DNA from: Pseudomonas sp. MUP55
GTDB taxonomy: Bacteria; Pseudomonadota; Gammaproteobacteria; Pseudomonadales; Pseudomonadaceae
Assembly: GCF_034043515.1 (NCBI RefSeq)
Contig: NZ_CP138214.1
Span: 1,364,001 to 1,428,000, forward strand
Direction: 5' to 3'
Length of the DNA stretch: 64,000 bases
Positions 1 to 7,808 of the stretch are shown here, one piece after another. The notes beneath the pieces are model-generated. The model saw only the letters and a program-made list of their open reading frames with translations. It did not search any database and was not told the origin of the DNA. Position numbers and translations under genes: made by a program. The first letter of the stretch is position 1, and each line of letters opens with the position of its first letter.

Positions 1-824
1 TCCAGCTCCGGCGTGCGGTCGCACAGGTTCTTGAAGCTGGCCATGTAGCCGATCGGCGCGTCTAGCCACACATAGAAGTACTTGCCCGGCTCGCCTGGAA
101 TCTCGAAACCGAAGTAGGGCGCATCGCGGGAGATGTCCCATTGCTGCAAGCCGCTGTCGAGCCATTCGGAGAGCTTGTTGGCCACGGCGTCCTGCAGAGT
201 GCCGCTGCGCGTCCAGGTTTGCAGCATCTGCTGGAAATCCGGAAGCTTGAAGAAGAAGTGCTGGGAATCCTTGAGCACCGGGGTGGCGCCGGAGATGGCC
301 GACTTCGGATCCTTCAAGTCAGTCGGTGCGTAGGTCGCGCCGCATTTTTCGCAGTTGTCGCCGTACTGGTCTTCGGTGCCGCATTTCGGGCAGGTGCCCT
401 TGATGAAGCGGTCGGCCAGGAACATTTTCTTTTCCGGGTCGAAATATTGGGTGACCGACCGCTGGTCGATGTGCCCGGCTTCTTTCAATCGCAGGTAGAT
501 CTGGCTCGACAGCTCACGGTTTTCGTCGGAGTGGGTCGAATGGAAGTTGTCGAACTCCACCAGGAACTCGGCAAAGTCGGCGCTGTGTTCAGCCTGCACA
601 TTGGCGATCAGTTGTTCCGGGGTGATGCCTTCCTTTTCGGCGCGCAACATGATGGCCGAACCGTGGGCGTCGTCCGCGCAGACATAAATGCATTGGTTGC
701 CGCGATGCTTCTGGAAGCGCACCCACATATCGGTCTGGATGTACTCAAGCATATGGCCAAGATGGATGGAACCATTGGCATAGGGCAGGGCGCTGGTGAC
801 GAGGATCTTGCGTGGCTCGGACAT
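1..824 (-). CDS. metG: methionyl-tRNA synthetase, N-terminal part (runs off the left edge)
   Basis: Class I aminoacyl-tRNA synthetase that charges tRNA-Met in the cytoplasm. About 274 residues are visible from ATG at 824; the rest lies beyond position 1. The protein begins [19 protein letters not shown] and carries the HIGH-type signature as HLGH near residue 24. A four-cysteine zinc knuckle (CPKC...CEKC) follows around residues 145-161, as in the two-knuckle bacterial MetG form. The AYAPT and [10 protein letters not shown] segments are typical of the family. It is divergent from apbC across a 171 bp gap, an arrangement common in gamma-proteobacteria. Confidence 0.96.
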   Translation of the reverse strand, partial: MSEPRKILVTSALPYANGSIHLGHMLEYIQTDMWVRFQKHRGNQCIYVCADDAHGSAIMLRAEKEGITPEQLIANVQAEHSADFAEFLVEFDNFHSTHSDENRELSSQIYLRLKEAGHIDQRSVTQYFDPEKKMFLADRFIKGTCPKCGTEDQYGDNCEKCGATYAPTDLKDPKSAISGATPVLKDSQHFFFKLPDFQQMLQTWTRSGTLQDAVANKLSEWLDSGLQQWDISRDAPYFGFEIPGEPGKYFYVWLDAPIGYMASFKNLCDRTPEL

Positions 825-995
825 GGGGCTCGGCTACTTGATGAAACGGAGGTCGGCCACTATAAAGCGCCGGGAAATTTATTTCACCCCGTGGTGCTGT
901 TTCAGAATTTTCGCAACCTGCAAAAGCATGCCCCTGGCCGCCTGGAACGGTTAGGATAGCCGCCTGTTTCAGTCAGTCTTTTTCGGGAGTTGCCC

Positions 996-2090
996 ATGAG
1001 CGCCGTCAATCGCGCAGCGGTGGAAGCCGTTCTTCGCCAGTACACCGACCCCTATTTGAACCAGGACCCGGTCACGGCCGGTTGTGTGCGGGCTATCGAG
1101 GTCCAGGGTGATCAGGTCTCGGTCCAGCTCGAGCTGGGCTATGCCGCCGGCCTGTTCAAGAAGGGATGGGCGCAGATGCTGCAAATCGCCATCGAGGGCC
1201 TTGACGGTGTGCGCTCGGCCAAGGTCGATATCCAGTGCGTGATCGCGCCGCACAAGGCCCAGGCGCAGATCCCTGGTCTGGCTAACGTCAAGAATGTGAT
1301 CGCCGTGGCTTCAGGCAAGGGCGGTGTGGGCAAATCCACCACCGCCGCCAACCTGGCCCTGGCCCTGGCCCGCGAAGGCGCGCGCGTGGGCATCCTGGAC
1401 GCCGATATCTATGGCCCGAGCCAAGGCGTGATGTTCGGCATTGCCGAAGGCACGCGGCCGAAGGTCAAGGACCAGAAGTGGTTTGTGCCGATCGAGTCGT
1501 TGGGCGTGGAGGTCATGTCAATGGCGTTCCTGACCGACGACAACACGCCGATGGTCTGGCGCGGGCCGATGGTGTCCGGTGCGCTGCTGCAGTTGGTCAC
1601 CCAGACCGCCTGGGGCGATTTGGACTACCTGGTGATCGATATGCCGCCTGGAACGGGCGACATCCAGCTGACTCTGGCGCAGAAAGTCCCGGTGGCCGGC
1701 TCGGTGATCGTCACCACGCCTCAGGACCTGGCCTTGCTGGACGCGAAGAAAGGCGTGGAGATGTTCCGCAAGGTCAACATTCCAGTGCTGGGCGTGGTGG
1801 AAAACATGGCGGTGCACATCTGCTCCAACTGCGGTCATGCCGAGCATCTGTTCGGTGAGGGCGGGGGCGAGAAGCTGGCGACTCAATACGGCGTTGAACT
1901 GCTGGCCTCGTTACCGCTGTCGATGGCGATTCGTGAACAGGCCGATGGCGGCAAGCCCACCGTGGCTGCCGAGCCCGACGGGCAGATCGCCATGGTCTAC
2001 CAGGAACTGGCCCGCCATGTGGGTGCTCGAATAGTGCTGCAGGAGGCGACCGCTCCGGCGATGCCAACGATTACGGTCAGCGATGACTGA
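996..2090 (+). CDS. apbC: iron-sulfur cluster carrier ATPase, Mrp/ApbC family
   Basis: Cytoplasmic P-loop ATPase that binds and transfers Fe-S clusters. It is 364 residues long. An N-terminal MIP18/DUF59-like domain (about residues 1-95) is followed by the Mrp/NBP35 ATPase domain with the deviant Walker A SGKGGVGKST near residue 108. The cluster-ligating pair CSNC lies near residue 275. I chose ATG 996 because GGGAG lies about six bases upstream; a TTG two codons earlier is less likely. It is divergent from metG. No terminator is visible directly after the stop, and the rsmZ regulatory region begins about 55 bp downstream. Confidence 0.95.
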   Translation: MSAVNRAAVEAVLRQYTDPYLNQDPVTAGCVRAIEVQGDQVSVQLELGYAAGLFKKGWAQMLQIAIEGLDGVRSAKVDIQCVIAPHKAQAQIPGLANVKNVIAVASGKGGVGKSTTAANLALALAREGARVGILDADIYGPSQGVMFGIAEGTRPKVKDQKWFVPIESLGVEVMSMAFLTDDNTPMVWRGPMVSGALLQLVTQTAWGDLDYLVIDMPPGTGDIQLTLAQKVPVAGSVIVTTPQDLALLDAKKGVEMFRKVNIPVLGVVENMAVHICSNCGHAEHLFGEGGGEKLATQYGVELLASLPLSMAIREQADGGKPTVAAEPDGQIAMVYQELARHVGARIVLQEATAPAMPTITVSDD

Positions 2091-2146
2091 ACATTGTCGG
2101 GGCGGCGCAGGCATTTAGGCTTGTTACGCTTTTGCCCAACAAGTTT

Positions 2147-2164
2147 TGTAAGCATTCGCCTACT
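2147..2164 (+). promoter_or_regulatory. GacA-type upstream activating sequence for rsmZ
   Basis: TGTAAGCATTCGCCTACT resembles the GacA box (TGTAAG-N6-CTTACA). The left half is perfect and the right half matches 4 of 6. It lies about 190 bp before the inferred rsmZ start. That matches the unusually distant box known for rsmZ in other pseudomonads, where rsmX and rsmY boxes lie close to the promoter. The AT-rich stretch between box and promoter (about 2165-2260) is the kind of linker bound by MvaT/IHF-type proteins. Confidence 0.75.
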
Positions 2165-2336
2165 TTGTCGTAAGTATTCGGTTCTTTTACAAGGTCTTAG
2201 CGTCTCGAATTGTTGAGAGGTTTTTCTAACCCTTTGAAATGAAACAATTATTTATCGACGTCTGGGCATTTTTGCCAGGCGGCCATCCGGTTGGATGCCG
2301 TTGAACTAATTCTGGGACGCTTTAACATCAGCCCTG

Positions 2337-2468
2337 TGTCCACGGATTGGCACGACCATCAAGGAACGATGGTTTGAAGGAATGTCGCAGGATGCGATTC
2401 ATCAGGATGATGAAAAGGAATACAGGGACTAGGGAAAAAATGTGGGCGGGTCATACCGCCCCTTTTTT
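2337..2468 (+). ncRNA. rsmZ: RsmZ, Gac-controlled small RNA that sequesters RsmA/RsmE
   Basis: A short non-coding RNA of about 130 nt that titrates the CsrA-family translational repressors RsmA/RsmE. It begins TGTCCACGGATTGG, close to the known P. fluorescens RsmZ. GGA motifs lie in hairpin loops, for example CCATC-AAGGAAC-GATGG (2357-2373), TCGC-AGGAT-GCGA (about 2385-2397) and TTCATC-AGGAT-GATGAA (about 2398-2414). More GGA motifs follow in AAGGAATACAGGGACTAGGG. The 3' end is an intrinsic terminator (stem about 2444-2462, then six T). A -10 element TAACAT lies at 2323-2328. It is convergent with fdxA, as in other pseudomonads. Confidence 0.92.
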
Positions 2469-2505
2469 CGTCTGTAGAAAAGTGAAACCGGCCACATAGA
2501 AACGC

Positions 2506-2530
2506 AAAAAGGCCCGCAAGGGGCCTTTTC
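2506..2530 (-). terminator. intrinsic terminator of fdxA
   Basis: AAAAGGCCC (2507-2515) pairs with GGGCCTTTT (2521-2529) around a GCAAG loop. Read on the minus strand it ends in a T-run just after the fdxA stop. Confidence 0.8.
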
Positions 2531-2544
2531 GAGCGACGACGCTA

Positions 2545-2868
2545 TCAGCGTTCGAGGTCAGCAATCTTACCGGGCTTGCCATCCCACTCCTCTGCATCGG
2601 GCAGAGCGTCCTTCTTCTCTGTAATGTTCGGCCAGACGTCTGCCAGCTCCGCATTCAGCTCAATGAAGTTCTCCATACCCGCAGGTACTTCATCTTCGGA
2701 GAAGATGGCGTTAGCCGGGCATTCTGGCTCACACAGGGCGCAGTCGATGCACTCGTCCGGGTGGATGACCAGGAAATTCGGGCCTTCGTAGAAGCAGTCC
2801 ACCGGACACACTTCTACGCAGTCGGTGTACTTGCACTTGATGCAGTTGTCGGTGACGACGAAGGTCAT
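2545..2868 (-). CDS. fdxA: ferredoxin FdxA, 7Fe type
   Basis: Small soluble electron carrier with one [3Fe-4S] and one [4Fe-4S] cluster. It is 107 residues, the usual length. The N-terminal cluster-binding segment has cysteines in [17 protein letters not shown] and the second set in [12 protein letters not shown], the pattern of Azotobacter-type seven-iron ferredoxins. The start ATG at 2868 has a GAGGAG about ten bases upstream. It lies between mutS (same strand, 142 bp upstream) and the convergent rsmZ. Confidence 0.96.
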   Translation of the reverse strand: MTFVVTDNCIKCKYTDCVEVCPVDCFYEGPNFLVIHPDECIDCALCEPECPANAIFSEDEVPAGMENFIELNAELADVWPNITEKKDALPDAEEWDGKPGKIADLER

Positions 2869-3010
2869 TTCTAATTTTCTCCTCAGGCGGCGGCAGCGAA
2901 ACCCTTTGTGGCAGGGCTCGCGAGGTTCGGGAGCGATAGTCTGCAGGCCAGGCTAAAAGCCCGCAGCATCCCAAACCGCGCGAGAGTCTACCAGCTTGCA
3001 AGCGTCTGCG

Positions 3011-5602
3011 TTATATCCGAGTCTTCAGTGCATATAACATTTCGAGCGCTTTGCGCGGGGTCACGTCATCCAGGTCAAGCTTAGCCAACTCATCCAGTAC
3101 CGGATGAGGCAGGCTGGCGAACAGATCGCTCTGGTGCGGCGCGGCAGGTTTTTTGCTGGCCTTGGCGGGGCTGGCGACCACGTTTTCATGGGGCAGGGCC
3201 GTGGTTTCCAGGCGGCTGAGGTGCTCACGCGCGCGAGTGATCACGTCCGTCGGCACACCGGCCAACTGAGCGACCGCCAAGCCATAACTCTGGCTCGCCG
3301 GGCCCGGCAGCACATGGTGCAGGAACACAATGCGCTCGTTGTGTTCGGTGGCATTGAGGTGCACGTTGGCCACCAGCGGCTCGCTTTCCGGCAACACGGT
3401 CAATTCGAAGTAGTGCGTGGCAAACAGCGTATAGGCGCGTAAATGCGCCAGACGCTCGGCCGCCGCCCACGCCAGCGACAAGCCGTCGAACGTACTGGTG
3501 CCGCGACCCACTTCGTCCATCAGTACCAGGCTGCGGTCGGTGGCGTTATGCAGAATGTTGGCGGTCTCGCTCATTTCCACCATGAACGTCGAGCGCCCAC
3601 CGGCCAGATCGTCGCTGGAACCGATCCGGGTGAAAATCCGATCCACCAGGGACAGCTCGCAACTGGCCGCCGGCACGAAGCTGCCGATGTGTGCCAGCAG
3701 CACGATCAATGCGGTTTGGCGCATGTAGGTGGACTTACCACCCATGTTCGGACCGGTAATCACCAGCATGCGGGTGTCGTCGTCCAGCGACAGGTCGTTG
3801 GCGACGAACGGCGTGGTCAACACCTGCTCTACCACCGGGTGGCGCCCCTGCACGATGCGCATGCACGGCTCGCTGACGAACCGCGGGCAGTTCAAATCCA
3901 GGTTCAGCGCGCGTTCCGCCAGGTTGCTCAACACATCCAGTTCCGCCAGGGCGGCTGCGGTGTCTTGCAATGGCGCCAGGCGGCTGATCAAGTCTTCGAG
4001 CAGGGCTTCATAGAGCATTTTTTCCCGGGCCAGGGCGCGGCTCTTGGCCGACAGTGCCTTGTCTTCGAACGCCTTGAGCTCCGGGGTGATAAAACGCTCG
4101 GCGCCTTTGAGGGTCTGGCGACGTTGATAGTCGATGGGCGCGGATTCGGCTTGCTTGCTCGGCAACTCGATAAAATAGCCATGCACACGGTTGTAACCGA
4201 CCTTCAGGTTGGCCAGCCCGGTGCGGGCTTTTTCCCGCGCCTCCAGGTCAATCAGGAATTGCCCGGCGTTTTCGCTCAGCGATTGCAGCTCGTCCAGTTC
4301 ACTGTCGTAACCGGTTTTCAGAACACCGCCATCACGAATGATCGCCGGCGGGTTGTCGATAATGGCTTTTTCCAGCAGCGCCGCGAGGTCCGGATAGGTA
4401 CCGGCGGTGACGGCCAACTGTTGCAGGTGCGCAGTCTCCAGCTCGGTCATCGCCGCCTGCAGTTGCGGCAAGGCACCCAGCGCATCACGCAGGCGCGCCA
4501 AATCACGCGGGCGCGCATTGCGTAGGCCGATTCGCGCCAGGATGCGCTCTATGTCCCCGATTTCTTTCAACTGCGGCTGCAGCTTTTCAAAGCGATAGCT
4601 GTCCAGCAGGCAGGTAATGGACGACTGGCGCGCTTGCAGCACGCTTAAATCGCGCAGCGGACGGTTCAGCCAGCGCGTCAGCAGGCGGCTGCCCATGGCG
4701 GTCTGGCAGCGGTCGACCACCGACTGCAGGGTGTTGTCACGCCCGCCCGCCAGGTTGGTATCCAGTTCCAGGTTGCGACGACTGGCGCCATCCAGTACCA
4801 CGGTGTCGTCCAGACGCTCATGGCGCAGGCTGCGCAAGTGCGGCAAGGCAGTGCGCTGGGTTTCCTTGGCATAACTGAGCAAGCAACCGGCCGCGCCAAT
4901 GGCCAGGGTCAACGTCTCACAGCCGAAGCCCTTGAGGTCCTGCACGGAAAATTGCTGACACAGGCTTTTCAGTGCCGAATCGCGTTCGAAATCCCACGGT
5001 GCGCGCCGCTTGGTCCCACGCCGTTTCTCCGCCGGCAAGTCCTTCGGCCAGTCGTCCGGGATCAACAGTTCCACCGGATTAATACGCTCCAGCTCCGCCA
5101 GCAGGTTCTCCCAGCCCTTGATCTCCAGCACGCTGAAATTGCCACTGGTGATATCCAGTACCGAAAGACCGAACAAACGCTCATCGCCCAGAACCGCCGC
5201 GATCAAGTTATCGCGCCGCTCATCCAGCAGCGCCTCGTCGCTCACCGTCCCCGGCGTGATAATGCGCACCACCTGGCGTTCCACCGGCCCTTTACTGGTG
5301 GCCGGGTCGCCGATCTGCTCACAGATCACCACCGACTCGCCCAGCTTCACCAGCTTGACCAGATAACCTTCCAGCGAGTGGTAAGGAATCCCACACATCG
5401 GAATCGACTGCCCCGCCGATTGCCCACGGGCAGTCAGGGTAATGTCCAGCAACTTGGCGGCCTTCTTCGCATCCTCATAGAAGATCTCGTAGAAGTCGCC
5501 CATGCGATAGAACATCAACTGATCAGGGTGCTGGTTCTTCAGGCGCCAGTACTGCTGCATCATCGGGGTGTGGGAGGACAGATCGGAGGCGTTTTTACTC
5601 AT
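3011..5602 (-). CDS. mutS: DNA mismatch repair protein MutS
   Basis: Mismatch-recognition ATPase that starts methyl-independent repair with MutL. It is 863 residues, full length. The N-terminal mismatch-binding domain contains the phenylalanine/glutamate reading segment in [16 protein letters not shown] near residue 30. Connector and lever domains follow. The C-terminal ATPase has Walker [14 protein letters not shown] near residue 620 and the [15 protein letters not shown] signature with the Walker B acid. Start ATG is at 5602. In fluorescens-group genomes this gene marks the left border of the tailocin site, as it does here. Confidence 0.98.
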   Translation of the reverse strand: MSKNASDLSSHTPMMQQYWRLKNQHPDQLMFYRMGDFYEIFYEDAKKAAKLLDITLTARGQSAGQSIPMCGIPYHSLEGYLVKLVKLGESVVICEQIGDPATSKGPVERQVVRIITPGTVSDEALLDERRDNLIAAVLGDERLFGLSVLDITSGNFSVLEIKGWENLLAELERINPVELLIPDDWPKDLPAEKRRGTKRRAPWDFERDSALKSLCQQFSVQDLKGFGCETLTLAIGAAGCLLSYAKETQRTALPHLRSLRHERLDDTVVLDGASRRNLELDTNLAGGRDNTLQSVVDRCQTAMGSRLLTRWLNRPLRDLSVLQARQSSITCLLDSYRFEKLQPQLKEIGDIERILARIGLRNARPRDLARLRDALGALPQLQAAMTELETAHLQQLAVTAGTYPDLAALLEKAIIDNPPAIIRDGGVLKTGYDSELDELQSLSENAGQFLIDLEAREKARTGLANLKVGYNRVHGYFIELPSKQAESAPIDYQRRQTLKGAERFITPELKAFEDKALSAKSRALAREKMLYEALLEDLISRLAPLQDTAAALAELDVLSNLAERALNLDLNCPRFVSEPCMRIVQGRHPVVEQVLTTPFVANDLSLDDDTRMLVITGPNMGGKSTYMRQTALIVLLAHIGSFVPAASCELSLVDRIFTRIGSSDDLAGGRSTFMVEMSETANILHNATDRSLVLMDEVGRGTSTFDGLSLAWAAAERLAHLRAYTLFATHYFELTVLPESEPLVANVHLNATEHNERIVFLHHVLPGPASQSYGLAVAQLAGVPTDVITRAREHLSRLETTALPHENVVASPAKASKKPAAPHQSDLFASLPHPVLDELAKLDLDDVTPRKALEMLYALKTRI

Positions 5603-5785
5603 TGGGTAATAGGCAAATTCGTTGAAAGTGATGGGGCAAAGGGGGCGCTTGGCCCAGCATTTTTTGCGATGGCGGCAAGGTTAACACGCGAGGTCGGGGG
5701 TTCGCAGGTGGCAGAGGGGGAGGTAATACGCGGGAAGAAAAGCGGTTGTGCGTAAAAGGCGCACGAAGTGGAGCCTGTAGAGCCG

Positions 5786-6157
5786 TTACTTGGACCTGCG
5801 CCCACTGGCAGGAAACAAACCTCTGATGACCCCAAGAAAAGCGGCAAACAGATTGATGGACGTTGCCGTGGTGATGGCAATCAATACGTTATCCGAGAAC
5901 GGCGCTTTCCCGGAGTAGTAGGTCGACCAACCATTCCACAGCAGAAGAACCGCCCAGAAGATCACGCCACAGGCAGCAAACCAAAAGGCCCGGCCTGCAT
6001 ATTTCTTGCGCAGTTGCCTTTCGGCCTTTTGGTCTTTCAGGTTCTGGCTTCTTTCATCGTCCATGCCTACCGCGTGCTCGCCGCCAGGTTGGGAGTCCTG
6101 GTCGGGTCCTGTCGCCAGGGGCAGGGTGAGCCTGAGGTTGTCGAGTTCCTCACTCAC
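5786..6157 (-). CDS. small two-helix membrane protein, candidate toxin of a Panacea toxin-antitoxin pair
   Basis: I do not recognise a named family. From a GTG at 6157 it is 123 residues. About 65 charged N-terminal residues are followed by two strongly hydrophobic segments (AFWFAACGVIFWAVLLLWNG and about VLIAITTATSINLFAAFLGVI) and a short basic tail. The GTG overlaps the stop of the preceding Panacea gene (GTGAGTGA), which implies translational coupling. Panacea antitoxins are known to be paired with very different toxins, some of them membrane proteins. A membrane-acting toxin is therefore my inference from the context, not something the sequence proves. The ribosome-binding site is weak, so the exact start is uncertain. 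A longer in-frame start at 6313 would lie inside the upstream gene. Confidence 0.6.
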   Translation of the reverse strand: MSEELDNLRLTLPLATGPDQDSQPGGEHAVGMDDERSQNLKDQKAERQLRKKYAGRAFWFAACGVIFWAVLLLWNGWSTYYSGKAPFSDNVLIAITTATSINLFAAFLGVIRGLFPASGRRSK

Positions 6158-6644
6158 GGTTACGGCTCTGCGGGTGAATGAGTTCGGCCATTTCTTTCCA
6201 GTCCATTGCAGATCCGTCGGCGCCCCTGAGTGCCCAGGCCGTGCCGTCTTCGTGCGACAGGTTGGACAGCTGGGTTCCCGACCATTTGCCGTATTTGGCG
6301 ATGATTCGGTCAATCAGGCGATGGGCATAAGTGTCGCTGTCGGGGATCCTCGGTGTAACGAAGACAATGTCTTCATCTTCAGCGTCGGGCTTCAAGTTGC
6401 TGAGCAGCGAAGTCACCGGACGGCTGCCGTAGGATTTCAACTCATGGTACAGCGAGGGAATGACCGGGCCGTATTGCCAGCGGGCAAAGTGGTCATCCAT
6501 AAGCGGTTTATCCCGCTCGCGCAGGTGCCAGGACTGCGTGTAGAACAGCAGTTTCTGCAGCTTCATCGGCGTCAGGTCGGAAAGTTTGCCTTCCTTCGCA
6601 CGTTCAATGAAGGCGTTAGCGACAGCCAGAGCTGAATAAGCCAT
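6150..6644 (-). CDS. Panacea-domain (SocA/GepA-like, DUF4065) protein, probable antitoxin
   Basis: 164 residues with the family signature LTPMKLQKLLFYTQSWHL near residues 23-40 and the WQYGPVIPSLYHELKSYG segment that follows it in SocA-like proteins. SocA of Caulobacter is an antitoxin/protease adaptor, and Panacea domains neutralise diverse toxins. ATG 6644 is preferred because GGAGG lies five bases upstream; an in-frame GTG at 6650 would sit inside that site. It overlaps the downstream membrane-protein gene by 8 bp. It is divergent from the tailocin repressor and lies between mutS and the tailocin, so it is probably accessory cargo of this site. Confidence 0.85.
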   Translation of the reverse strand: MAYSALAVANAFIERAKEGKLSDLTPMKLQKLLFYTQSWHLRERDKPLMDDHFARWQYGPVIPSLYHELKSYGSRPVTSLLSNLKPDAEDEDIVFVTPRIPDSDTYAHRLIDRIIAKYGKWSGTQLSNLSHEDGTAWALRGADGSAMDWKEMAELIHPQSRNRE

Positions 6645-6682
6645 GAGCACCTCCGTCGTTGCTGGCTAGGTTGTTACAGAGT

Positions 6683-6711
6683 TTTATACATAGGCCCGAA
6701 ATTGTCGACAA
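6683..6711 (-). promoter_or_regulatory. candidate sigma-70 promoter of the Panacea pair
   Basis: On the minus strand TTGTCG, a 17-base spacer and TATAAA precede the Panacea ATG by about 40 bp. The match to consensus is good, but no experiment supports it here. Confidence 0.5.
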
Positions 6712-6796
6712 GCAAGGTGACTCCCAATCTGCGCCCTTTTGAATCCGGTTGCCCTGGGTGTAAGTCGAACAGCGCAGAATAGTAAAGACTGAATAA

Positions 6797-6812
6797 CTGT
6801 TCGTATATACAG
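6797..6812. promoter_or_regulatory. LexA (SOS) box
   Basis: CTGTTCGTATATACAG fits CTGT-N8-ACAG exactly with an AT-rich core. It lies in the divergent region between the Panacea pair (ATG 6644) and the tailocin repressor (ATG 6908). A plus-strand -10-like TATACA (6806-6811) lies inside it, so LexA could block a promoter reading into the repressor. It could also act on a more distant minus-strand promoter. Which gene it serves is undecided. Confidence 0.75.
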
Positions 6813-6847
6813 TAATTTGTTTCTTTTTTGCCTGTTACGGTGGTTTA

Positions 6848-6863
6848 ATGCATAGATATGCAA
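6848..6863. promoter_or_regulatory. candidate operator upstream of the tailocin repressor
   Basis: ATGCATAGATATGCAA contains two ATGCA-type half sites, 45 bp before the repressor ATG. Similar ATGCAT half sites cover the tailocin promoter at 7739-7799, so this is a plausible autoregulatory operator. Confidence 0.5.
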
Positions 6864-6907
6864 ATTAGCATTTGCCAACCTCTAAAACTCCCGTCACTAT
6901 CCGCTTT

Positions 6908-7642
6908 ATGCAAAAACGCAACGTTTCTATCGTCTTGAAAGAGCTGCTCGATCGCGACCGAATCTCTCCTACAGAGCTTCATCGGCGAACTGGCGTGCCT
7001 CAATCCACACTGTCCCGGATCCTCAGCGGCAAGATCGTTGATCCGTCGGACAAACACATCTCGCGCATCGCCGAATATTTTCGCGTCAGCACCGATCACC
7101 TGCGCGGGCGCGCAGCGGTGGGGGCTTTGCGCGATGATGGGCGCGACCCGATGCACTCGGAACTCAAGGACATAAGCCTGTGGGACGACGACACTCCCGT
7201 TAATGATGACGAGGTGTCGATCCCCTTTCTGCGCGAGGTTGAATTGGCTGCTGGATCAGGAAGATTCGTCATCGAGGAAAGCGAGAAGGCCAGCCTGCGT
7301 TTTGGAAAGCGCAGCCTGCGGCATAACGGTGTGCAGTTCGACCAGGCCAAGTGCGTGACGGTGCGCGGCAACAGCATGTTGCCGGTGCTGCGCGATGGCG
7401 CGACGGTGGGGGTCAATGCCGGCAAGAGCGGGATTGGCGACATCGTCGATGGTGACCTCTACGCCATCAACCACAATGGTCAGCTGCGGGTTAAACAGCT
7501 CTACCGCCTGCCTACCGGTATTCGCCTGCGCAGCTTCAATCGTGATGAGCACCCGGATGAAGACTATAGTTTCCAGGATATTCAGGACGAGCAGATCAGC
7601 ATCCTCGGCCATGTGTTCTGGTGGGGCATGTACGCTCGTTAA
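6908..7642 (+). CDS. LexA/CI-like self-cleaving repressor of the tailocin (PrtR-like)
   Basis: 244 residues. An N-terminal helix-turn-helix (about residues 5-65, with the segment RRTGVPQSTLSRILSGK) is followed by a C-terminal S24 peptidase domain. The expected self-cleavage site A115-G116 lies in ELAAGSGRF. The catalytic pair is S156 (RGNSMLP) and K196 (LRVKQL). In pyocin systems such repressors are inactivated by RecA filaments after DNA damage. ATG 6908 was chosen over an upstream TTG at 6872; neither has a convincing Shine-Dalgarno. It reads in the same direction as the tailocin genes but is separated from them by a terminator and the operator-bearing promoter. Confidence 0.92.
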   Translation: MQKRNVSIVLKELLDRDRISPTELHRRTGVPQSTLSRILSGKIVDPSDKHISRIAEYFRVSTDHLRGRAAVGALRDDGRDPMHSELKDISLWDDDTPVNDDEVSIPFLREVELAAGSGRFVIEESEKASLRFGKRSLRHNGVQFDQAKCVTVRGNSMLPVLRDGATVGVNAGKSGIGDIVDGDLYAINHNGQLRVKQLYRLPTGIRLRSFNRDEHPDEDYSFQDIQDEQISILGHVFWWGMYAR

Positions 7643-7662
7643 CCTCACCGCGTAAGACAAAG

Positions 7663-7686
7663 CCCGCCATTGAGCGGGTTTTTTTT
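7663..7686 (+). terminator. intrinsic terminator after the repressor
   Basis: CCCGC (7663-7667) pairs with GCGGG (7674-7678) and is followed by eight T. It isolates repressor transcription from the tailocin operon. Confidence 0.85.
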
Positions 7687-7738
7687 CGGCCGCAGAAAAC
7701 CGGCAAACCCAGTGCCTGCGTGGCGTTGCATGCGGTCG

Positions 7739-7799
7739 TGCATTTGCATGGCAAAAATAAATGCATTTGTGCATTGACTGTATATGCATACATGCATAT
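7739..7799. promoter_or_regulatory. operator cluster over the tailocin promoter
   Basis: Three related palindromes: TGCATTTGCA (7739-7748), ATGCATTTGTGCAT (7761-7774) and ATATGCATACATGCATAT (7782-7799). The last is a perfect 8-bp inverted repeat around AC. The second touches the -35 element and the third covers the spacer and reaches the -10. This is the expected layout for repression by the adjacent CI-like protein. CTGTATATGCATACAT at 7778-7793 is also one base short of a LexA box (CTGT-N8-ACAG). Confidence 0.7.
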
Positions 7800-7802
7800 T
7801 CT
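7774..7802 (+). promoter_or_regulatory. tailocin promoter
   Basis: TTGACT (7774-7779), a 17-base spacer and TATTCT (7797-7802). Transcription would begin near 7809 and read into the leader and holin. The elements are interleaved with the operator palindromes. Confidence 0.72.
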
Positions 7803-7808
7803 TCATCT

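Noticed and set aside
3443..4525. 360-codon plus-strand frame opposite mutS
   Set aside because: Antisense shadow; the mutS reading has full family motifs.
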